Assembly: GCF_000240165.1 (NCBI RefSeq)
Contig: NC_017586.1
Location: 2,976,001 to 3,040,000, forward strand
DNA length: 64,000 nucleotides
From: Streptantibioticus cattleyicolor NRRL 8057 = DSM 46488
Lineage (GTDB): Bacteria > Actinomycetota > Actinomycetes > Streptomycetales > Streptomycetaceae
Direction of reading: 5' to 3'
Positions 16,514 to 25,723 of the stretch are shown here, piece after piece. A program made the translations under genes and the position numbers. The notes under the pieces are model-generated. The model did not search any database and was not told where the DNA came from. It saw only the letters and a program-made list of their open reading frames with translations. The stretch's first letter is position 1. The number at the start of each line of letters is the position of its first letter.

Positions 16514-18100
16514 TCAGTCGGCCGGCTCCAGGAAACCCTGCTCGACCAGGAGGCGGATGGCCTCGGGGGTACGGTCCCGCAGCACCACCGGGTCCTCGCC
16601 GAGCAGGTCGGCGATGGCGTCCAGGATGCGTCCGGCGGTGAGGGATCCGTCACAGACCCCGGCGAAGCCCGCGCCGACGGTGTCCACCTTGGTGGCCCGG
16701 CGCATCCCGCGCCCGGCGCGCAGCACCACGTGCTCGGGGTCCTCGGCGCCGGGCAGCCCCACCTGCTCCTGGACCACCCCGTCGGCCAGCCGGAATCGGG
16801 CCGCCAGCAGCGCGGCGTCGTCGTGGCCGCGCAGGAAGTCCTGGCGCTCGAACCACCGGCGGATCTCCGGGCCGAGCGGCTGCTCGACCGGGTGCGGCCA
16901 CTCCTCGGCGACCACCACGGGGACCGCGGCGTCGGTGCGGCGCAGCGTGATCCAGCCGAAGCCGACGCCCTTGACCTTCCGCCGTTCGAATTCGGTCAGC
17001 CAGGCGTCGTACCGGGCCGCGTACCGCTGCGGGTCGCCGAGGTGGTCGCCGGCGTCGCGCAGCCACAGCTCGGCGTACTCGGCCGGGTCCTGCACCTCGC
17101 GCTGGACGATCCAGGCGTCGCAGCCGGCCGGCACCCAGGAAGTGACGCGTTCACGCCAGTCTTCCCCCTCGACGTGCTGCCAGTTGGCCAGAAGCTGGCA
17201 GTAGCCGCCCTCGGTGAGGTGCTCGGCGGAACGCTGGACGAGGGTGCGGCACAGGTCGTCGCCGGCCATGCCGCCGTCGCGGTAGACGAAGCGCTCGCCG
17301 GGCGAGATCACGAAGGGCGGGTTGGAGACGATCAGGTCGAAGCGCTCGCCGGCCACCGGCTCGAAGAGGCTGCCCTGCCGCAGATCGGGCTCGGGCGCCC
17401 CGGACAGGGCGAGGGTCAGCCGGGTGAACGCCAGCGCGCGCGGGTTGAGGTCGGTGGCGGTGACCTGGACGGCGTGGTCGCCGGCGTGCAGCGCCTGCAC
17501 CCCGGATCCGGTGCCGAGGTCGAGCGCGCGGGCGACCGGGGTGCGCACGGTGATGCCGGCCAGCGTGGTGGAGGCGCCGCCGACCCCGAGGACGAGGCCG
17601 GCGCGGTCGGCGTCGGCGGCCGTGCCGGTCGCGTCGGCGCCGCGCGCCCCGGCCCGCGCCCCGGCGGCTCCCCCCACCGAGCAGCCCAGGTCGGAGACGA
17701 TCCACCAGTCACGCCCCTCGGCGCCGGCGTAGGGCCGGACGTCCACGGTGGCGCGTACGGCGTCCGGCGTACCGGATTCCGTCTCCCCCGGCGGGACCGG
17801 CACCAGCCAGCCGTCCGCCAGGGCGTCCTGGAGGGGCAGCGCCTCGGCGGCGCGGGCGCGGGGGACCGGCCGCTGGAGGAGGAAGAGGCGCACCAGCGTC
17901 TCCAGCGGGGTCCCGCCCCGGGTGGCGCGCAGCGCGGGCACCGTCTCACTGCGCGAGAGCGCGGCGTAGGCCGTCGCCCCCAGCAGGTCGAGGCAGCCGT
18001 CGGCGGTGAAGGCGGCGGCCCGCAGGGCGTCGCGCAGCCGGGCGGTGCGTGCGGCGTCGGGGACCGGGATCCCGGCGGGGGTCAGGCTGTTGTCACTCAC
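16514..18100 (-). CDS. Class I SAM-dependent methyltransferase, PrmC/HemK-like
   Basis: 528 aa. An N-terminal helical region of about 200 residues precedes a Rossmann methyltransferase: motif I DLGTGSG (about 215-221), acidic motif ATDLNPRA, and catalytic NPPF (about 265). NPPF/Y marks enzymes that methylate glutamine, adenine or guanine nitrogens, such as PrmC, RsmC/RlmG types and N6-adenine methylases. The protein's long C-terminal domain with VPVVVAEEWPHP is typical of a Streptomyces-conserved protein beside topA; the substrate is not known. GTG start at 18100, weak RBS. It precedes topA in the same direction with a 227-bp gap. Confidence 0.8.
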   Translation of the reverse strand: MSDNSLTPAGIPVPDAARTARLRDALRAAAFTADGCLDLLGATAYAALSRSETVPALRATRGGTPLETLVRLFLLQRPVPRARAAEALPLQDALADGWLVPVPPGETESGTPDAVRATVDVRPYAGAEGRDWWIVSDLGCSVGGAAGARAGARGADATGTAADADRAGLVLGVGGASTTLAGITVRTPVARALDLGTGSGVQALHAGDHAVQVTATDLNPRALAFTRLTLALSGAPEPDLRQGSLFEPVAGERFDLIVSNPPFVISPGERFVYRDGGMAGDDLCRTLVQRSAEHLTEGGYCQLLANWQHVEGEDWRERVTSWVPAGCDAWIVQREVQDPAEYAELWLRDAGDHLGDPQRYAARYDAWLTEFERRKVKGVGFGWITLRRTDAAVPVVVAEEWPHPVEQPLGPEIRRWFERQDFLRGHDDAALLAARFRLADGVVQEQVGLPGAEDPEHVVLRAGRGMRRATKVDTVGAGFAGVCDGSLTAGRILDAIADLLGEDPVVLRDRTPEAIRLLVEQGFLEPAD

Positions 18101-18127
18101 CCGGCCATTGTCGCCAAAAGCCGGGCG

Positions 18128-18796
18128 TCAGCCGTTCTTGGCGACCGCCGACTTCGACACGGAGGGCGAGGTGGTGGCGCCCTTCGACGCGGACGGGGCG
18201 GTGGACGCGGCGCGCGAGGCGGCGGCCGAGGGGGAGATCGTCGGCGAGGAGGTCGGCCTGCTGCAGCCGGGCTGCTTGTTCATGGCCTTGCCGACGTCGC
18301 CGGACTGGAGCTTGTTGAGCGCGTCGTCGCTGCTGCGGGCGAGGGTGCTGAGCTTGGCGGCGACCTTGGTGAGGCCGTCGGCGAACTTGCCCTGGTCGGA
18401 GGTGTCGAGGCCGTCCACGGTCTTCTTCAGCCCGGCGTAGGAGGACGAGGCGTCGTCGAACCGCTTGGCCGCGTTCTGCTGGATCTGGGCGCCGTTGTCC
18501 ACCGGCGGGGCGCCGGCGTTGCGCACCGCGTCGGCGAGCGCCTTGTAGGCGCCGGAGAGCTGCTGGAAGGCGGCCGAGTCGGTGCTCTTGACGTCGTTCG
18601 GCTTGTGGTCGCCGGTGGAGACCGAGGTGATCGAGTCGTTGGCCGCCTCGATCTTCTTGCGCTGCGGCTGGAACTGGTCGCAGATCTTCTTGGCGTAGTC
18701 GTCGGCCCTGTTCGTGCCGGAGCCGCCGCCGCACCCGGCGAGCGCCAGCGTCAAGGTCGCCGTCCCGCACAGCGCGGCAATGAGCTTCTTGTTCAC
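18128..18796 (-). CDS. Small secreted lipoprotein
   Basis: 222 aa from GTG 18796, with GGAAGGAA about 8 nt upstream. The N-terminus MNKKLIAALCG leads to lipobox LALAGC, so it should be an outer-face membrane lipoprotein. The mature part is mostly helical (DDYAKKICDQFQPQRKKIEAA, ALADAVRNAG) and ends in a Ser/Ala/Thr-rich low-complexity tail. It resembles conserved Streptomyces lipoproteins of unknown function found between the methyltransferase and hppA. Further upstream in-frame starts exist but would bury the signal peptide, so I rejected them. Confidence 0.8.
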   Translation of the reverse strand: MNKKLIAALCGTATLTLALAGCGGGSGTNRADDYAKKICDQFQPQRKKIEAANDSITSVSTGDHKPNDVKSTDSAAFQQLSGAYKALADAVRNAGAPPVDNGAQIQQNAAKRFDDASSSYAGLKKTVDGLDTSDQGKFADGLTKVAAKLSTLARSSDDALNKLQSGDVGKAMNKQPGCSRPTSSPTISPSAAASRAASTAPSASKGATTSPSVSKSAVAKNG

Positions 18797-19027
18797 CGGT
18801 GGTTCCTTCCGTGGCTCTACGGCCCCGGAACATACACGCAAAGCGGGTGCCGCCCGCGAGTCGATCAGCCGCTTTGCCCGGTATTGCAGCCATTTGCCGG
18901 TACGGGTACGGGGCCCCGGGGGCGTCCGCGTACGTACCGGCGCGTGCCCCTGGACAGCGGCGGGCGGCGTACCCGGGGCTCGTCGCCCGGGCACACCGCC
19001 CGCCGCCGGTACTGTCGTTCCGCGCGG

Positions 19028-21502
19028 CTACGACACCACCGCCGGGTCGGCGGGGTCGGCGGACCGCGGCGCGGACTCGTTGCCGCCCTCGTCGCCGACG
19101 GCGATGCCCCGGCGCTTGGAGACGTAGACCGCGACGACGATCACCGCGAGCGCCAGCAGCGAGATGCCGACCCGCAGCCCGACGCTGGCCTTGCCGCCGT
19201 AGGAGTAGGTGACGATCGCCGGCGCGATGAGCAGCGAGACGAGGTTCATCACCTTCAGCAGCGGGTTGATCGCGGGGCCCGCGGTGTCCTTGAACGGGTC
19301 GCCCACGGTGTCGCCGATGACGGTGGCGGCGTGCGCTTCACTGCCCTTGCCGCCGTAGTGGCCGTCCTCCACCAGCTTCTTGGCGTTGTCCCAGGCGCCG
19401 CCGGAGTTGGCCAGGAAGACCGCCATCAGGGTGCCGGCGCCGATCGCGCCGGCCAGGAAGGCGCCGAGCGGACCGACGCCGAGCGCGAAGCCGACGAGGA
19501 TGGGGGCCATGACGGCGAGCAGCCCCGGGGTGGCCAGTTCACGCAGCGCGTCCTTGGTGCAGATGTCGACCACCCGGCCGTACTCCGGCTTCTCGGAGTA
19601 GTCCATGATCCCGGGCCTCTCCCGGAACTGCCGGCGCACCTCGAAGACCACTGAACCGGCCGACCGGGAGACGGCGTTGATGGCCAGTCCGGAGAAGAGG
19701 AAGACGACGGCCGCGCCGAGCAGCAGCCCGACCAGGTTGTTGGGCTGGGAGATGTCCAGGCTCAGCCCGAGGCCGTGGGCGGCGCCGCCCACCTTGTCCC
19801 GGGCGGTGGCGATGGCGTCGGTGAACGAGCCGAACAGCGCGGTGGCCGCGAGGACCGCGGTGGCGATGGCGATGCCCTTGGTGATCGCCTTGGTGGTGTT
19901 GCCGACCGCGTCCAGGTTGGTGAGCACCTGGGCGCCGGCGCCCTGCACGTCACCGGACATCTCGGCGATGCCCTGCGCGTTGTCGGAGACCGGGCCGAAG
20001 GTGTCCATGGCCACGATCACCCCGACCGTGGTGAGCAGGCCGGTGCCGGCCAGCGCGACCGCGAAGAGGGCGAGCATCAGCGAACCGCCGCCCAGCAGGA
20101 ACGCCCCGTAGACCGCGAGCCCGATCAGCACCGCCGAGTAGACCGCCGACTCCAGGCCCACGGAGATGCCGGAGAGCACCACGGTGGCCGGCCCGGTGAG
20201 CGAGGTCTTGCCGATGTCCCGTACCGGGCGCCGGGTGGTCTCCGTGAAGTACCCGGTGAGCTGCTGGATGAGCGCGGCCAGCACGATCCCGATGGCCACC
20301 GCGACCAGGGCGAAGACCCGCGGGTCGCCGCTGTGGCCGGTGATCGCCGCCGGTACGCCCTTGAGGTCGGCGAAGCGGGCGGGCAGATACGTGTAGACGG
20401 CGGCGGCGACCAGGCCGAGGGAGATCACAGCGGAGATGAAGAAGCCCCGGTTGATCGCGGTCATTCCGCTTCGGTCGTTGCGGCGCGGTGCGACGGCGAA
20501 GATTCCGATCATCGCAGTGATCACACCGATTGCCGGTACGAGCAGCGGAAATGCCAGCCCGGAATTGCCGAACGCGGCCTTCCCCAGGATCAGCGCGGCC
20601 ACCAGGGTGACGGCGTAACTCTCGAAGAGGTCCGCCGCCATACCGGCGCAGTCGCCCACGTTGTCGCCGACGTTGTCCGCGATCGTGGCCGCATTGCGCG
20701 GGTCGTCCTCGGGAATGCCCTGCTCGACCTTGCCGACGAGATCCGCGCCGACGTCCGCGGCCTTGGTGAAGATGCCGCCGCCGACCCGCATGAACATCGC
20801 CAGCAGCGCGGCGCCGAAACCGAAGCCCTCCAGCACCTTGGGGGCGTCGGCCCGGTAGACCAGGACGACCACGGAGGCGCCGAGCAGCCCGAGGCCGACG
20901 GTGAACATGCCGACCACGCCACCGGTCCGGAACGCGATCTTCATGCCGTGGTGCGAGACCTTCGTCAGGTCCGCCGGCGGCGCCCCGGGCCCCGGCGTGG
21001 CCGCCCGTGCCGCCGCGGCCACCCGCACGTTGCTCCGTACCGCGAGCCACATGCCGATGTAGCCGGTGGCCGCCGAGAAGACCGCGCCCACCAGGAAGAA
21101 CAGGGAACGCCCGAGACGCTGCGACCAGTTGTCGGCGGGCAGCAGCATCAGCAGGAAGAAGACGGCCACGGCGAAGACGCCGAGGGTCCGCAACTGCCGC
21201 TTGAGGTAGGCGTTGGCGCCCTCCTGCACGGCCGCGGCGATCCGCTTCATGCTGTCGGTGCCCTCGTCCGCGGAGAGCACCTGGCGGACCAGGACCACCG
21301 CGACGAGCAGCGCGACCACCGCCACCGCGGCGATGGCCAGAACGAGTTCGCGGTTGCCCCCGGTCAGTACGGCGGGCGCGGCGAAACTCCGGTGGAGAAG
21401 GGGAAGTTGATGAAGCTGATGAGACTGATGAACCTGGGAAAGATCGTGCACTCCTAGTTCCCGCACATGTTCCTGCAGATGAGGGGTGAGAAGCCCCGCC
21501 AT
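19028..21502 (-). CDS. hppA: Membrane-bound proton-pumping pyrophosphatase, K+-independent type
   Basis: 824 aa from ATG 21502, preceded by AAGGAGGA at ideal spacing. This integral membrane enzyme of about 16 spans couples pyrophosphate hydrolysis to H+ export. The catalytic signature DVGADLVGKVEQGIPEDDPRN and the second acidic motif DNVGDNVGDCAGMAADLFESY are intact, as is the C-terminal GDTVGDPFKDT. The lysine in GNTTKA indicates the K+-independent class; K+-dependent enzymes have alanine there. The N-terminal about 55 residues before TM1 are unusually long and His/Gln/Leu-rich (HQSHQLHQL). It is a single-gene unit with a long upstream region. Confidence 0.96.
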   Translation of the reverse strand: MAGLLTPHLQEHVRELGVHDLSQVHQSHQLHQLPLLHRSFAAPAVLTGGNRELVLAIAAVAVVALLVAVVLVRQVLSADEGTDSMKRIAAAVQEGANAYLKRQLRTLGVFAVAVFFLLMLLPADNWSQRLGRSLFFLVGAVFSAATGYIGMWLAVRSNVRVAAAARAATPGPGAPPADLTKVSHHGMKIAFRTGGVVGMFTVGLGLLGASVVVLVYRADAPKVLEGFGFGAALLAMFMRVGGGIFTKAADVGADLVGKVEQGIPEDDPRNAATIADNVGDNVGDCAGMAADLFESYAVTLVAALILGKAAFGNSGLAFPLLVPAIGVITAMIGIFAVAPRRNDRSGMTAINRGFFISAVISLGLVAAAVYTYLPARFADLKGVPAAITGHSGDPRVFALVAVAIGIVLAALIQQLTGYFTETTRRPVRDIGKTSLTGPATVVLSGISVGLESAVYSAVLIGLAVYGAFLLGGGSLMLALFAVALAGTGLLTTVGVIVAMDTFGPVSDNAQGIAEMSGDVQGAGAQVLTNLDAVGNTTKAITKGIAIATAVLAATALFGSFTDAIATARDKVGGAAHGLGLSLDISQPNNLVGLLLGAAVVFLFSGLAINAVSRSAGSVVFEVRRQFRERPGIMDYSEKPEYGRVVDICTKDALRELATPGLLAVMAPILVGFALGVGPLGAFLAGAIGAGTLMAVFLANSGGAWDNAKKLVEDGHYGGKGSEAHAATVIGDTVGDPFKDTAGPAINPLLKVMNLVSLLIAPAIVTYSYGGKASVGLRVGISLLALAVIVVAVYVSKRRGIAVGDEGGNESAPRSADPADPAVVS

Positions 21503-22002
21503 TCGTCCTCCTTGACGTTTGGCACACGGGCGCGCGGCTCCTGCGACGGCAACAGCCACGGCGCTCAGGCGAGCTGAGCAAAGATGGACGGATTGTAGGG
21601 ATCAACGCGGGATCAAAACAGAGCGCGGATACGAGAATTCGCCTGCCAGGACCGCCCCGCCGACAATTCCGCCCCCCACGGAAAATCACTTGATCAAGTG
21701 AACGCAAAGGGGTCGGGTGGACGCACGCCATTGATTCCGGATGCGGGTGTGGCTGCTGTGGCGGAGGCGCGTTCGGAGAGTGGAGGCAGGTTCGGCCGAT
21801 GCCGTGAGGGGGCTCCGGGGTGGGCCGCGGTGGTGGGGCGCCGTGGGGCGCCGTGGGGGGCCGCTGTGGTCGGGCGCGGCGGCCGGCGGGGCGTTGCGGG
21901 GCGGGCGGGTCGCGGCTGCGGGCGGACGGGTGGAGGCCCGGCTACGGGGCCGGACGGAGGGTGGCCGGCTCCGGGGCCGGACGAGGGGGCCGGGGCGGAC
22001 GG
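21503..22002. other. Long region upstream of hppA
   Basis: No supportable gene. 21503-21720 is relatively AT-rich and should contain the hppA promoter, including a 16-bp palindrome. 21780-22000 is G-rich on the plus strand, with short tandem repeats (GTGGGGCGCC twice then GTGGGGGGCC near 21834-21863; two CGGGGCCGGACG copies near 21945-21985). Confidence 0.5.
21686..21701. promoter_or_regulatory. 16-bp perfect palindrome upstream of hppA
   Basis: TCACTTGATCAAGTGA is perfectly self-complementary and lies about 185 bp upstream of the hppA start. It looks like a dimeric repressor or activator site; no regulator can be named. Confidence 0.5.
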
Positions 22003-22035
22003 AAAAAGCCCTCGCGGCGGGGTGCCGGAGGGCTT
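22003..22035 (-). terminator. Terminator of the bldG operon
   Basis: On the minus strand AAGCCCTC / GAGGGCTT pair around a GC-rich loop and are followed by TTTCC, giving a run of five T residues in total. It lies about 100 bp downstream of the anti-sigma gene stop. Confidence 0.8.
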
Positions 22036-22138
22036 CAGCGGGCTTCGGGTGGACGCGGTGCGGGCGCGGGTACGGCGCGGCCGGGGCGGGACGGGCGGGG
22101 GCCGTTTCGGCGGTCGCCCGGGCCCCGTGGTCCCGGGG

Positions 22139-22597
22139 TCAGGGGAGCGTGATCGCCGGGGTCGTCGGCCAGCTCATCCGGATGACGCCGCCGGTGGGTC
22201 CTTCGATCACCTCGACGTCGTCGACGAGCCCGCTGATCACCGCGAGCCCCATCTCGACCTCCTCCCCGGCCTCCTCGCCCGCCGGAGCGGGTGCCGGACG
22301 GCCGGAGGTCTCCCCCTCCGCGCGGGCCGCGGGAACGGTCGGCGCGGTCGGGATCTCGTCGCCCACCGCGATGGAGAACTTCTTCTCCTCCTCGGTCAGC
22401 ACCACCCGTACCGGCAACTCGACCCCGTTGAGCCGGTGCAGCCCGACGGCGCGGGTGCACGCCTCGCCGACGGCCAGCCGGACCTCGTCGAGCACGGCCT
22501 CGTCCACCCCGGCGCGGCGCGCCACCGCCGCCGCGACCAGACGGGCGGTGCGGACGTGCTCGGGCAGGGCGCTGAAGCGCAGTTCAACGGTGGCCAT
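22139..22597 (-). CDS. RsbW-like anti-sigma factor with degenerate ATP site, partner of BldG
   Basis: 152 aa from ATG 22597 (GGGGGAGG upstream). It has the histidine-kinase-like ATPase fold of RsbW/SpoIIAB anti-sigma factors and lies just downstream of bldG, as does SCO3548 in S. coelicolor, a known BldG partner. The fold is visible in RLAVGEACTRAV (N box) and EMGLAVISGLVDDVEV (G2 box). The N-box asparagine is replaced by arginine, and the G1 DxGxG motif reads DEIPTA followed by a 40-residue Pro/Ala/Glu insert. ATP binding and kinase activity are therefore doubtful; it may act by binding alone. It is probably co-transcribed with bldG, 105 bp apart. Confidence 0.86.
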   Translation of the reverse strand: MATVELRFSALPEHVRTARLVAAAVARRAGVDEAVLDEVRLAVGEACTRAVGLHRLNGVELPVRVVLTEEEKKFSIAVGDEIPTAPTVPAARAEGETSGRPAPAPAGEEAGEEVEMGLAVISGLVDDVEVIEGPTGGVIRMSWPTTPAITLP

Positions 22598-22702
22598 GGC
22601 CTCCCCCTCGGACTTTCGGGCGTACGTCGGACAGGGGCCCGGGCACCCTGGCCGGGCCCGGCTCCCCGTTCCCGGGCGAACCAACTGGTCGGCGCGGGGC
22701 CG

Positions 22703-23056
22703 TCAGTCGGTCGCCGAGACGGCCGCCTCGACCGAGTCGTGGATGGGGAACACCTTGGTCAGACCGGTGATCCGGAAAATCTTCAGAATGCGCTCCTGGT
22801 TGCAGACCAGGCGCAGCGAGCCCTCGTGGGCACGCACCCGCTTGAGCCCGCCGACCAGCACACCGAGGCCGGTGGAGTCGAGGAAGTCCACGCCCTCCAT
22901 GTCCACGACCAGGTGGTAGCTGCCGTCGTTGACGAGCTCGACCAGCTGCTCCCGCAGCTTGGGCGCGGTGTACACATCAATCTCGCCACCGACCTCGACG
23001 ACCGTGCGGTCGCCGCCCGGACCGGAAACAGTGCGAGTCGAAAGGGACAGGTCCAC
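22703..23056 (-). CDS. bldG: Anti-sigma factor antagonist BldG
   Basis: 117 aa STAS-domain protein, nearly identical to S. coelicolor BldG apart from a 4-residue insertion (SGPG) after TRTV. It controls aerial development and antibiotic production by sequestering anti-sigma factors. The conserved phospho-serine is Ser61 in DSTGLG (Ser57 in S. coelicolor, by my alignment). GTG 23056 has GGAGG at good spacing; upstream in-frame starts are rejected because the family begins [10 protein letters not shown]. It heads a two-gene unit with the anti-sigma gene and is divergent from the helicase gene. Confidence 0.96.
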   Translation of the reverse strand: MDLSLSTRTVSGPGGDRTVVEVGGEIDVYTAPKLREQLVELVNDGSYHLVVDMEGVDFLDSTGLGVLVGGLKRVRAHEGSLRLVCNQERILKIFRITGLTKVFPIHDSVEAAVSATD

Positions 23057-23217
23057 GGATCCTCCAGCACCTTGCATCGAGCGGTCGCCACCTGGGGTCT
23101 CCCCCGCCGCAGGTAAAGGTAGGGGATGGATCGGCAGCCGCGTTGGCATTCAATCACTTACCGGCGGGCGCGCACGACGCCTTACGGCGATTGTCCGTCA
23201 CGCCGGTGACACACTGA

Positions 23218-25722
23218 GTGTCAATGGCCCACGATCCTCTCCCGCAGTCGGCGTCCGGCCGCCCGGCCCCCGCCACGACCCTGCACACTCTCGCCTCCAG
23301 GGCAGGCCGCGCCGCGCGCATCACTCATACCGAGCACTTGCCCCCGAGACCTGGACGGCATGCCGATTGGCCTGATCAAATCCGCTCGGAAGTGATCGAC
23401 GCGATACGCGTGGCGGGCATCGTCCGTCCGTGGGAGCACCAGGCCCGGGTCGCCGCCCACGCGGTGCGCGGCGAGTCGGTCGTGGTCGCCACCGGAACGG
23501 CCTCCGGCAAGTCCCTCGCCTACCTCGCGCCGGTGCTCAGCGCCCTGCTCGACGGCGCCGACGAGGCGGCCGGTGCGGGAGGCACCCCCGCCGCGGGCGC
23601 GACCGGGACCGGAGCGCGCGGCCCGACCAGGCGGGGCGGCGCGGCCCGCGACCCCGGCATCCGCGGCGCCACCGCCCTCTACCTCGCCCCGACCAAGGCC
23701 CTCGCGGCCGACCAGCGGCGGGCCGTGTCCGCCCTGGCGGCCCCGCTGGGCACCGCCGTCCGGGCCGCCGTCCACGACGGCGACACGCCGTACGAGGAAC
23801 GCGAGTGGGCGCGCCAGTACGCCAACTACCTGCTCACCAACCCGGACATGCTGCACCGCGGGATCCTCCCCGGCCACGCCCGCTGGTCCTCCTTCCTGCG
23901 CCGGCTGCGGTACGTGGTCATCGACGAGTGCCACACCTACCGCGGCGTCTTCGGGTCGCACGTGGCCCAGGTGGTGCGGCGGCTGCGCCGGGTGTGCGCC
24001 CGGTACGGCGCCGATCCGGTCTTCCTGCTCGCCTCGGCCACCGTGGCCGACCCGGCCCAGGCCGCCTCCCGGCTCACCGGGGTGCCGGTCACCGAGGTCA
24101 CCGAGGACGCCTCACCCCGCGGCGAACTGGTCTTCGCGCTGTGGGAGCCGCCGCTGACCGAACTGAGCGGTGAGCGCGGCGCCCCGGTACGCCGCACCGC
24201 CACCGCCGAATCGGCCGAACTCCTCACCGATCTGGTCGTCCAGGGCACCCGTACGGTCGCCTTCGTACGTTCCCGGCGCGCCGCCGAACTGATCGCGCTC
24301 CTCGCCCAGGACCGGCTGGCCGAGGTCGACCGCTCGCTGCCGTCCCGGGTGGGCGCATATCGCGGTGGCTATCTGCCGGAGGAACGCCGGGCCATCGAGG
24401 CCGATCTGCACAGCGGCCGGCTGCTGGGACTCGCCTCCACCACCGCCCTGGAACTGGGCGTGGACGTCTCCGGTCTGGACGCCGTACTGCTGGCCGGCTA
24501 TCCGGGCACCCGGGCCTCGCTGTGGCAGCAGGCCGGACGCGCCGGGCGGGCCGGACAGGGCGCGCTCGCCGTGCTCGTCGCCCGGGACGATCCGCTGGAC
24601 ACCTATCTCGTCCACCACCCCGAGGCGCTCTTCGCCCGGCCCGTCGAGTCCACCGTGCTCGACCCCGACAACCCCTACGTGCTCGCCCCGCACCTGTGCG
24701 CCGCCGCGGCCGAGATCCCGCTGACCGACGCCGACCTGGCGCTCTTCGGCCCCGAGGCGGCCGGGCTGGTGCCGCAGTTGGAGAAGCGCGGACTGCTGCG
24801 GCGCCGCCCGCTGCCGCCCCCGTCCCGGGCCGAACAGGCCGCCGCCGGACCCCGGGAGGCGCTGTTCTGGACGCGCCGGGAACGGGCCGCCGACCTCACC
24901 GACATCCGCGGCGAGGGCGGCCGTCCGGTGCAGGTCGTCGAGGCGGACACCGGACGGCTGCTGGGCACCGTGGACGCCTCCGCCGCGCACGCCACCGTCC
25001 ACGAGGGCGCCGTCCACCTGCACCAGGGCCGCACCTACCTGGTGCGCCGGCTCGACCTGGACGACGACGTGGCCCTGGTCGAGGAGGCCGACCCGCCCTA
25101 CTCCACGATGGCCCGCGACACCACGGCGATCACCATCCTGGACACCGAGACCGAGCGCCCCTGGGGGCCGGACCGGCTCTGCTTCGGCTCCGTGGAGGTC
25201 ACCCACCAGGTGGTCTCCTACCTGCGCCGCAAGCTGATCACCGGAGAGGTGCTCGGCGAGACCCGGCTCGACCTGCCGCCGCAGACGCTGCGCACCCGCG
25301 CGGTGTGGTGGTCGCTCACCGACGACCAGCTGGACGAGGCCCGGATCCACCCCGAGGAACTGCCCGGCGCCCTGCACGCGGCCGAACACGCCTCCATCGG
25401 CATCCTGCCGCTCTTCGCCACCTGCGACCGCTGGGACATCGGCGGGGTCTCCTTCCCGCTCCACCCCGACACCGGGCTGCCCACCGTCTTCGTCTACGAC
25501 GGCCATCCGGGCGGGGCCGGCTTCGCCGAACGCGCCTTCCGCACCGCCAGGGCGTGGCTGACCGCGACCCGCGAGGCGATCGCCGCCTGCGAGTGCGAGT
25601 TCGGCTGCCCCTCGTGCATCCAGTCGCCCAAGTGCGGCAACGGCAACGACCCGCTGGACAAGGCGGCCTCGGTACGGGTGCTCGACCGCCTGCTGGCGGA
25701 CGCCCCCGCCGGGGCCGGTTGA
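23218..25722 (+). CDS. DEAD/DEAH-box helicase with DUF1998 zinc domain (MrfA/YprA-like)
   Basis: 834 aa superfamily 2 helicase. Motif I is GTASGKS, motif II DECH, motif III SAT, and motif VI QQAGRAGRAG; the second RecA lobe includes STTALELGVDVSGLDAV. The C-terminal DUF1998 domain carries four cysteines in CECEFGCPSCIQSPKC, probably a metal site. The family includes Bacillus MrfA, a 3'-5' helicase for mitomycin C damage repair, and the mycobacterial protein encoded beside the Tad cluster. Start GTG 23218 or ATG 23224; no SD is evident. An 40-residue Gly/Ala insert follows motif I. It is convergent with the Tad operon. Confidence 0.9.
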   Translation: MSMAHDPLPQSASGRPAPATTLHTLASRAGRAARITHTEHLPPRPGRHADWPDQIRSEVIDAIRVAGIVRPWEHQARVAAHAVRGESVVVATGTASGKSLAYLAPVLSALLDGADEAAGAGGTPAAGATGTGARGPTRRGGAARDPGIRGATALYLAPTKALAADQRRAVSALAAPLGTAVRAAVHDGDTPYEEREWARQYANYLLTNPDMLHRGILPGHARWSSFLRRLRYVVIDECHTYRGVFGSHVAQVVRRLRRVCARYGADPVFLLASATVADPAQAASRLTGVPVTEVTEDASPRGELVFALWEPPLTELSGERGAPVRRTATAESAELLTDLVVQGTRTVAFVRSRRAAELIALLAQDRLAEVDRSLPSRVGAYRGGYLPEERRAIEADLHSGRLLGLASTTALELGVDVSGLDAVLLAGYPGTRASLWQQAGRAGRAGQGALAVLVARDDPLDTYLVHHPEALFARPVESTVLDPDNPYVLAPHLCAAAAEIPLTDADLALFGPEAAGLVPQLEKRGLLRRRPLPPPSRAEQAAAGPREALFWTRRERAADLTDIRGEGGRPVQVVEADTGRLLGTVDASAAHATVHEGAVHLHQGRTYLVRRLDLDDDVALVEEADPPYSTMARDTTAITILDTETERPWGPDRLCFGSVEVTHQVVSYLRRKLITGEVLGETRLDLPPQTLRTRAVWWSLTDDQLDEARIHPEELPGALHAAEHASIGILPLFATCDRWDIGGVSFPLHPDTGLPTVFVYDGHPGGAGFAERAFRTARAWLTATREAIAACECEFGCPSCIQSPKCGNGNDPLDKAASVRVLDRLLADAPAGAG

Positions 25723-25723
25723 T

